7,946 bases of DNA from assembly GCA_013289785.1 (NCBI GenBank), contig JABCZE010000059.1, positions 1 to 7,946 on the forward strand. Direction: 5' to 3'. Under the pieces are notes generated by a model, which was not told the DNA's origin, did not search any database, and was given only the letters and a program-made list of their open reading frames with translations. The translations under genes were made by a program, and so were the position numbers. This stretch comes from Vulcanimicrobiota bacterium (GTDB lineage: Bacteria; Vulcanimicrobiota; Vulcanimicrobiia; Vulcanimicrobiales; Vulcanimicrobiaceae). Below, one piece after another: positions 1 to 5,134 of this stretch. Numbering within the stretch: the stretch's first letter is position 1; every line of letters begins with the position of its first letter.

Positions 1-206
1 ATGATAACCACGTGAATGTCCTACCACTCCTCTTTGCTCGGATCGATGCGGTGGCGAAACGCGAAAACGTCGTCGTCTTGATAGACGACCTCGTCGGCGT
101 TGGTTCGCGTGCCGTCGAGGCGACCCCGAAACGTGTGCTCCGGATCCGGCTTTTCCCAGACGCGCTGTTCGGGCCCGCAAATCCGCTGCGAAATCCAAAA
201 CGTCAT
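1..206 (-). pseudogene. HIT-like protein, 3' partial at window edge, interrupted by an in-frame TAG
   Basis: The frame starts at ATG 206-204, with a modest AAGG ribosome site a few bases upstream, and reads 61 residues before a TAG at 23-21. The segment around residues 37-49 (NADEVVYQDDDVFAF) matches the first strands of HIT-fold proteins and aligns with the neighbouring plus-strand gene (SNEVVYEDHHVVVF). Past the TAG the same frame reads DIHVVI to the window edge, which is what the next HIT strand should look like and aligns with ELRLTL of the neighbour. A TGG to TAG change would explain this, since the previous codon is also Trp. HIT proteins bind nucleotides; a specific function cannot be assigned. 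It could instead be a genuine 61-residue ORF (21-206) or reflect a sequencing error. The gene is divergent from the second HIT-like gene. Confidence 0.55.
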
Positions 207-268
207 TGCGGCCTTGGCTTCCGGAGCAGCGAGCAGGCGTCCTTTGCGAGACGCGGAAGCTGCGCGTG
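207..268. promoter_or_regulatory. Divergent intergenic region between the two HIT-like genes
   Basis: These 62 bases separate two divergently transcribed HIT-like genes, so any promoters for them should lie here or within the neighbouring gene starts. I see no convincing -35/-10 pair or operator-like palindrome. The assignment rests on gene layout alone. Confidence 0.3.
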
Positions 269-697
269 ATGAGCGCGCCTAAGAACAGAGTTGCAGCCGG
301 CGAGGTGCTCGGCGCGCCGCCGCAGTGGGCCAAAGAGCGTCGCGCTTGGGTGGCGATCGTCGGCAGTAACGAAGTCGTCTACGAAGATCATCACGTCGTG
401 GTCTTTCACGATCCCGTCGACGAAGCGCACGAGTCGGCGCGCGTTGCCGGCGAACTCCGCCTCACGCTGCTTTCGAAGAGAGACGGCGTCGATTCGCTGA
501 TGGACTTGAGCGTGGCCGACGAAGATTTGAGCGCCGCGATCCTCCATGGGATACAGCAAGCCGCGTTGCGGCTCGGGCTCCAAAACGAGGGTTTCGAAGT
601 GCGCGCCCACGTGTATCCGCCCTTGCAGAGCCGGCCAGAGCTGGCCTTTAAGATTCGCTCCGGGAAACCGCCGAACAGCAGCGACGCCGCCGGCTAA
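269..697 (+). CDS. HIT-like domain protein with degenerate histidine triad
   Basis: A 142-residue soluble protein. Residues 34-46 (NEVVYEDHHVVVF), the strand ELRLTLLSKR at 62-71, the helix around 83-104 (DEDLSAAILHGIQQ...) and the closing segment around 109-132 follow the order of a HIT fold. HIT proteins normally act as nucleotide hydrolases or transferases through an HxHxHxx motif near the C-terminus. Here the equivalent segment reads LAFKIRSG (125-132) with no histidine, and only H114 remains nearby, so catalytic activity is doubtful. I chose ATG 269 because a longer TTG start at 206 would overlap the start of the divergent gene and add a non-conserved leader; the ribosome site (CGGAAG) is weak either way. 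The TAA stop overlaps the stop of the convergent phosphatase gene. HIT assignment is by pattern only. Confidence 0.72.
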   Translation: MSAPKNRVAAGEVLGAPPQWAKERRAWVAIVGSNEVVYEDHHVVVFHDPVDEAHESARVAGELRLTLLSKRDGVDSLMDLSVADEDLSAAILHGIQQAALRLGLQNEGFEVRAHVYPPLQSRPELAFKIRSGKPPNSSDAAG

Positions 698-2712
698 ACG
701 GTCGCAAGCACGGCGCGCGCGTGCGCCCCACCGTCGTGGCGCAGCGTTACGTTGCAGTCTTCCGCAAGCGACCAGACGATGTAGAGGCCGCGACCGCGCT
801 CGCTAAGCAGATCCAACGGGAGCTTTGGTGCGAAGGTAAATCCGGGGCCGCGGTCGAGCACGTGCAGAACCGGCGCAGCGGCGTGAGTCCAATTGAGGAC
901 GATCTCGACCGGTCCGGGGGCAAAGCGCACGACGTTGCCGAGCAGCTCGCCAAAGACGAGTTCGGCCGCGTCGACCTGCTTCCGGCGCAGGCCGGCGTCG
1001 CGCAAGGCCTGCACGAACGAGTGGCGAGCCGCGTGCGCCCGCTGGGCATCCTTACTATCGAAAGCCCACCGCCGCGCGTCTTCGCCGCTGGCGTCGTCAT
1101 CGTCGGCCTGTGGAGCTTCGAGCTGTAGCGTCAACACGACCACGTCGTCGTTACCACCGCGTTTGAGAAGCGCGCGATAAAGCGCGCCGGCCGGACTCGG
1201 GTTGTTCGCAATCTCGGGGCGAGCGAGTGCTGCCCTGAGGCGTTCGAAACCCCGCACGACGTTACGCTCTGCCTCGATTAAACCGTCGCTGTAAAAAATC
1301 AAGAGGCCGGAACGCGGCAGCGTCGTCGTCGTGGCGGTCTCACCGCGAACGCGCAAACCCAGCGGCAGTCCGCTCGTGCCGAGCGGCATTACTGCGCCCG
1401 CAGCATCGCGCAGGAGCGGTGCCGGATGTCCGGCCGATGCGTGCACGAACGTTCGCGCGACCGGATCGAGCACGCCCACGAACGCCGTGACGAACATGTC
1501 GGGATATTCGGTTTTCAGCGTGCGATCGGCGGCGTCGAGCATCGCGATCGGGTCGGCGTAGACCTGCGCGACCCCCCGAATAACTTGTCGCATCGAGGCC
1601 ATGATCACGGCCGCAGACAGGCCGCTGCCGGCGACGTCGCCGACCGAAATAACGATGCGCCCGTCGTTGAGTCGCAACGCGTCGTACCAATCACCGCCAA
1701 GCAACTCGCGATCGCTGGCCGGCACGTAGATGCCGTCGAACCGCATGCCCGGCACTTGGGGAAGCGAGATCGGCAGCGCCGCACGCTGAAACTCCGCGGC
1801 GATCTCACGTTCCCGTTCGTAAAGGCGCGCGTGGGCGATCGAAACGGCTGCGCGCTTCGTCAGCTCTTCGAAAAGCGGTAGGTCGGCGACGGAGTATTGC
1901 CGCGGAGTCTGCGACCAGTACGCAACGAGCGATCCAATCGTTCGTCCGCGCGTGCGCAGCGGAATGGTAACGGCCGAGCGCGGCTCCAGCTCGCGAATCA
2001 CTTCGAGCAGCTGACGGGTAGCGACTTTTTCGAGAAGGTCGACGTTCACTTCATGGATGACCATCGGCCGGCCATTTCGCAGAGCGGCGGCAATCGCGGG
2101 ATCGTAGCGCCGATCGTGCGTGTAACGCCCGACGAGACGCTTTACAAGACGCGTTTTCTTCGGATCGGCGTGAATCGCCGCGACGGTCTTTAAGCGGTCG
2201 TCATCTTCGAAGAGATCGATTGCGGCCCAATCGCCAAACTCCGGGACGATGATGGCCAGCAAACGGTTGAGTGTGGCTTGCAAATCGAGAGATTCCGCAA
2301 GCTCTTCACCGGCTTGGGCGAGAAAGGCAAAGATTTGACCTTGGCGTTTGTAGTCGTCGATATCGGTGCAGATGCCGAGCCACACCGGGCCATTGCGCTG
2401 CACTTTGTCTAATGGCGTGATGAAGAGACGGTGCCACCGGTACATGCCGTCGGCGCGCAACAACCGCAACTCGAGCTCAAAACCGGCGCCGCTCTTGAGC
2501 CCGCTCTGCAATACCTGCCGCCCGCGCGCGCGGTCGTCGCGATGAACCGCCGCCCACCAGCGCTTCTCCGGCGACGCCGCCGTGGCGTTCGAGCGCCGCT
2601 TCCGCCCGACGTACTCCCGCCACGTGCGATTGAACGATAGCATCCGGGCGCCCGAGGTGGCAGTCCAGGCGATTTGCGGAATGTCGTCGATGGCGAGAGG
2701 CGGCGAAGCCAT
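694..2712 (-). CDS. PAS-GAF-PP2C(SpoIIE)-HATPase signalling protein (RsbU/RsbW-type fusion)
   Basis: A 672-residue cytoplasmic signalling protein with no membrane segment. Domains in order: PAS fold at about 5-122 (ending in GICTDIDDYKRQ); GAF at about 130-297; SpoIIE/PP2C serine phosphatase at about 303-531; and an RsbW-like histidine-kinase-type ATPase at about 545-672. Phosphatase motifs with the metal-binding aspartates are GGDWYD (339-344), GDVAGSG (358-364), ASAGHPAP (425-432), YSDGLIEAE (474-482) and GGNDDVVVL (519-527). The usual GDVxGHG has Ser for His at 363. The ATPase shows an N box (ELLGNVVRFA, 589-598), DRGPGF (620-625) and ERGRGLYIV (638-646), so both enzymes look intact. In this family the phosphatase dephosphorylates an anti-anti-sigma (STAS) protein and the ATPase acts as its kinase or an anti-sigma factor. 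No STAS or sigma gene is in the window. The start at ATG 2712 has AGGG five to six bases upstream. The gene lies 81 bp downstream of a broken LuxR-type gene on the same strand. Confidence 0.93.
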   Translation of the reverse strand: MASPPLAIDDIPQIAWTATSGARMLSFNRTWREYVGRKRRSNATAASPEKRWWAAVHRDDRARGRQVLQSGLKSGAGFELELRLLRADGMYRWHRLFITPLDKVQRNGPVWLGICTDIDDYKRQGQIFAFLAQAGEELAESLDLQATLNRLLAIIVPEFGDWAAIDLFEDDDRLKTVAAIHADPKKTRLVKRLVGRYTHDRRYDPAIAAALRNGRPMVIHEVNVDLLEKVATRQLLEVIRELEPRSAVTIPLRTRGRTIGSLVAYWSQTPRQYSVADLPLFEELTKRAAVSIAHARLYEREREIAAEFQRAALPISLPQVPGMRFDGIYVPASDRELLGGDWYDALRLNDGRIVISVGDVAGSGLSAAVIMASMRQVIRGVAQVYADPIAMLDAADRTLKTEYPDMFVTAFVGVLDPVARTFVHASAGHPAPLLRDAAGAVMPLGTSGLPLGLRVRGETATTTTLPRSGLLIFYSDGLIEAERNVVRGFERLRAALARPEIANNPSPAGALYRALLKRGGNDDVVVLTLQLEAPQADDDDASGEDARRWAFDSKDAQRAHAARHSFVQALRDAGLRRKQVDAAELVFGELLGNVVRFAPGPVEIVLNWTHAAAPVLHVLDRGPGFTFAPKLPLDLLSERGRGLYIVWSLAEDCNVTLRHDGGAHARAVLATV

Positions 2713-2793
2713 TGGTTCCCTGGCTTTTTACAGCGACCGGCCGCAACCCCGCACGACGCGCTTAAAGCCAAGGTTTCCGCTGGTAAGGCTGCT

Positions 2794-3902
2794 TCACCAT
2801 GCGCCGCGCAGATACTCTCGGAGTTGTCGCCGCGACGATATGCCGATCTTGCGGAAAGGCGGTTGCGAGATGCTTTTCGACGGTCTTCTGACTGATGGAA
2901 AGGGCGCAAGCGATCTCCTCGTTCGACTTGCCCCGTGCGGCCATCAGCCCGATCTCGCGCTCACTCGCCGAGAGCGTTGCCGTCGTGTCAACTTCGCGCC
3001 CTCCACGCGCTTTTTCGAGCCGGCCCACATCATAGGCCGCACCGCGGCTGCGATACAATCGCAACGCTTCGCCGCGCGGCGTCCAACGCGCGTCTCTTGG
3101 CTTCGCCGCTTTGGCCCTCGCGACGAAGGCAGTACGCATCGAAGAGCGGCAGCGCCGCGCGCTCGAGCGAGTTGGCGGGCCCGTCGGCCGCTCGCGCGAG
3201 ATGGCTCCTGGAGTATTCCCAGTCTTCAGTATCGCCATACCGCCCAACCGCCAGTAGCGTCAGCACGCTGCCCCGGACCAGCTCGCACTGCGGAAGCACT
3301 CGATGCAGGAGGCCCGCCGCGTCGCGCGCGCGTCCGCGCCGCACCATGATTTCGGCGGCTCCCGCGCCGCAGTCGATACCCAGTCTGCGACCGGACGCGG
3401 CTTCGAACGCGCCGAACCATTTGTCGATCATCGCGTGGTCGCCGAGATGAGCGGCGACGACCATGCTCCACGCGGTCGCCATAATCCGGACGCTGCGAAC
3501 GCCGGTTGCCGGCGGCACGGCCTCGACCGCCTCACGCGCGCCGCGCAGATCTCCGCGAATCAGATACGACATGGCACCGAAGGCGTTGCAGGCCTGCTCC
3601 AAGAGCGGGTCTTGGGCCGCGCGCGCGATCGAGATGGCCTTCGCCAGTTCGGCTTGCGATTCTTCATGACGGCCGAAGAAGGTGTAACACACTGCGCCCA
3701 CGCTGCGGGCTGCCAACTGCGTGCGCAGACCGGCGGCATGGGCCCGCTCAACCCAAGCCGCGTACTCGGTACGGAAGCGTTCGAGGTCGCCCGCCGTCAT
3801 CGCGATCCCGGCGCCGGCGCGATGAACGGGTGCGATCATCTCGAATGCTCCGCCGAGAGCACGTTGTTCGACGTGCACAAGATTCGGGGCGGCGCGTCGC
3901 AT
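2794..3902 (-). pseudogene. LuxR-family regulator with TPR-like repeats, two apparent frameshifts
   Basis: The first 290 codons (3902 to 3030) encode an alanine-rich helical-repeat region of TPR type, as in the sensing part of MalT/LAL regulators. That frame closes at TGA 3032-3030. A second frame continues the family pattern (EALRLYRSRGAAYDVGRLEKA) into a LuxR HTH (LSASEREIGLMAARGKSNEE, then IACALSISQKTVEKHLATA), which would bind DNA. At 2853-2860 a further shift gives the expected tail FRKIGISSRRQLREYLRGAW and a TGA at 2796-2794. Both shifts skip one base, and removing those two bases leaves exactly 369 codons, about 368 residues. The start is uncertain: ATG 3902 has AAGGGG about 15 bases upstream, too far to be convincing. 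The frame is open further upstream but antisense to a better gene. There is no N-terminal ATPase domain, so it is short for large LuxR regulators. It is either decayed, affected by base-call errors, or recoded. Confidence 0.75.
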
Positions 3903-4013
3903 CGGCTGAGTATCGTTCCCCTTAATGAAGAAAGGCTGAAGTACCGGCCGAGGGGTTGAGGTGGTATCCAGGGAAGAGCCAGCTAACTCTGCGCACTTCT
4001 GTAGGAGAACGGA
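3903..4013. promoter_or_regulatory. Divergent intergenic region upstream of the secreted-protein/receptor operon
   Basis: These 111 bases lie between the minus-strand LuxR-type gene and the first gene of the plus-strand group, and should hold the operon promoter. A TTGAGG at 3956-3961 could be a -35 element, but no matching -10 sits at normal spacing (TAACTC at 3984-3989 is 22 bases away). A strong ribosome site, AGGAGA at 4003-4008, ends the region. Confidence 0.35.
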
Positions 4014-4421
4014 ATGAAATCTTTGGGTCGTGTATTCGTTGCCGCGCTGGTTGGCCTCGGCGCGGTGACCGCAACCATCGGGCCGGCACAAGCCGCCTAT
4101 ACGCCGGTGGTAATCAAGAGCTGTACCGTCGTCAAGCCGAAGCCGTTGAGCCACAATGCAAACGGCACGAACATCGTCTACGTCATCATGGGCCATCGAA
4201 CGGCGTCGAGCATTACGTTTGCGGTAGGATACCGTAACGCGACGATGCACTACCTCCGCCGGGTTACGGACGCTGGATCCTTCGCCCCGGGAGTGACGAT
4301 CGACCATACCCTGCCGCTCTACAACGACGTGACCTATGCCGGCGCGCCCACGTCCTCTTGCCTTCCCATCGAAGTCAAGTGGGCTGGCGGCACCGTCTGG
4401 ATGGCGCCCTCAAAACCATAG
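4014..4421 (+). CDS. Small secreted protein of unknown function, two cysteines
   Basis: A 135-residue protein that I do not recognise. The N-terminus is a clear Sec signal peptide: positively charged MKSLGR, a hydrophobic core at about 7-22, and an AQA-type signal peptidase site near residue 27, leaving a mature protein of about 108 residues. The mature part alternates short hydrophobic and polar stretches (IVYVIMG, SITFAVGYRN, DVTYAG, IEVKWAGG) and is probably all-beta. It contains just two cysteines, C37 near the start and C116 near the end, well placed to form one disulfide after export. The start at ATG 4014 is supported by AGGAG at 4003-4007. The next gene starts 8 bases after the stop, so it is probably co-transcribed with the membrane protein and TonB-dependent receptor. 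It may act in the periplasm or at the cell surface; no enzymatic motif is visible. Confidence 0.85.
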   Translation: MKSLGRVFVAALVGLGAVTATIGPAQAAYTPVVIKSCTVVKPKPLSHNANGTNIVYVIMGHRTASSITFAVGYRNATMHYLRRVTDAGSFAPGVTIDHTLPLYNDVTYAGAPTSSCLPIEVKWAGGTVWMAPSKP

Positions 4422-4423
4422 GA
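4420..4423 (+). promoter_or_regulatory. Ribosome binding site deciding the GTG start at 4430
   Basis: AGGA overlaps the stop of the preceding gene and sits six bases before GTG 4430. An ATG at 4423 is in another frame. Against this start, the paralogue downstream begins at the position equivalent to GTG 4454. Confidence 0.4.
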
Positions 4424-4429
4424 TGAGCG

Positions 4430-5098
4430 GTGGGGGCGTCGAACCGCTTGGACGTGCGCGTCGGCTTTAGGACGCTACTTTCGCTTGCCTTATGCGCTGC
4501 GGCCGCCGGCGCGGTCTTTGCGCACGCAGCGATCGATGTCGTGGGCGACTATGCCCTGGCCACCGATAGCTACGACCACCTTCGTCACAGCTCGCGCGAG
4601 CTGATCAGCGGCGTAGCCCTCGCGATTGCGGCCATCTTGGTCGCCCGAGGGCTGCGCGGCTGCTGCGAAATCGCGCAACGAAATCGAACGAGGCTCGCTT
4701 GCGCTGCCTACGGCACGCGCGACGCCCTCGGATATTGGATCGCCGCAGTCGCGGCAAGTTGCACGCTAGTTCCGGCGATGGAATACCTAGACGGAAGACT
4801 CGACGGCATGGCCGTGCGCCAGCTCGGCGATGCCTTTGGCGGTTCGCTCCTCGTCGGTCTGCTTACAACGGTCGCCTGTGCGAGTCTCGTGGCCGCGCTG
4901 ATCTTCGCGCTCGCGCGTTGGCTCATCTCCTACCGCGATGCGATCGTAACGATTCTCGAAACGCTCCTGCGGTGGAGCGGCGATGCCGTCCGCCGCCTCG
5001 CGTCCGATCTCGATCGCTATCGTTTGACCTTCCGCCGCCGCGTGTCCCACGCGTCGCGCCTCTCCAAACGTGGACCTCCTGTAGCGCTTTTCGTCTAG
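4430..5098 (+). CDS. Four-helix inner-membrane protein of unknown family (copy 1)
   Basis: A 222-residue integral membrane protein that I cannot assign to a named family. Hydrophobic segments lie at about 14-38, 57-74, 99-118 and 136-165, followed by a basic tail (about 187-214, rich in Arg) that should be cytoplasmic. The loop between the first two helices and its borders hold H32, D36, D40, D46, D49, H53 and E57, all conserved in the second copy beginning at 7737. This could be a metal- or proton-binding site, but that is inference. I used GTG 4430 because of the AGGA just upstream; GTG 4454 is the alternative, since the paralogue starts at the equivalent valine. The gene is 8 bases after the secreted-protein gene and 36 bases before the TonB-dependent receptor, which suggests one transcript and a shared role. 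Confidence 0.82.
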   Translation: MGASNRLDVRVGFRTLLSLALCAAAAGAVFAHAAIDVVGDYALATDSYDHLRHSSRELISGVALAIAAILVARGLRGCCEIAQRNRTRLACAAYGTRDALGYWIAAVAASCTLVPAMEYLDGRLDGMAVRQLGDAFGGSLLVGLLTTVACASLVAALIFALARWLISYRDAIVTILETLLRWSGDAVRRLASDLDRYRLTFRRRVSHASRLSKRGPPVALFV

Positions 5099-5134
5099 CC
5101 CCGTCCTAGCACTCGCTTTACAGGAGTCCCTCAA

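Noticed and set aside
206..268. TTG start at 206 extending the plus-strand HIT-like gene by 21 residues
   Set aside because: It overlaps the start of the divergent gene and adds a leader with no family likeness; ATG 269 is simpler.
203..610. 135-codon minus-strand open frame
   Set aside because: It is a shadow of the HIT-like gene and overlaps both HIT-like starts.
2713..2793. Possible terminator hairpin between the LuxR-type and phosphatase genes
   Set aside because: Only short imperfect complementarity around AGCC and GGCT, with no following T run.
2582..3349. 255-codon plus-strand open frame
   Set aside because: It runs antisense across two minus-strand genes with recognisable domains; its Arg-rich translation is typical of a GC-rich shadow frame.
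3903..4307. Upstream extension of the LuxR-type frame to ATG 4307
   Set aside because: It is antisense to a gene with a strong ribosome site and clear signal peptide, and its translation shows no repeat pattern.
4423..4445. ATG 4423 as start of the membrane protein
   Set aside because: It is in a different frame from the four-helix protein.
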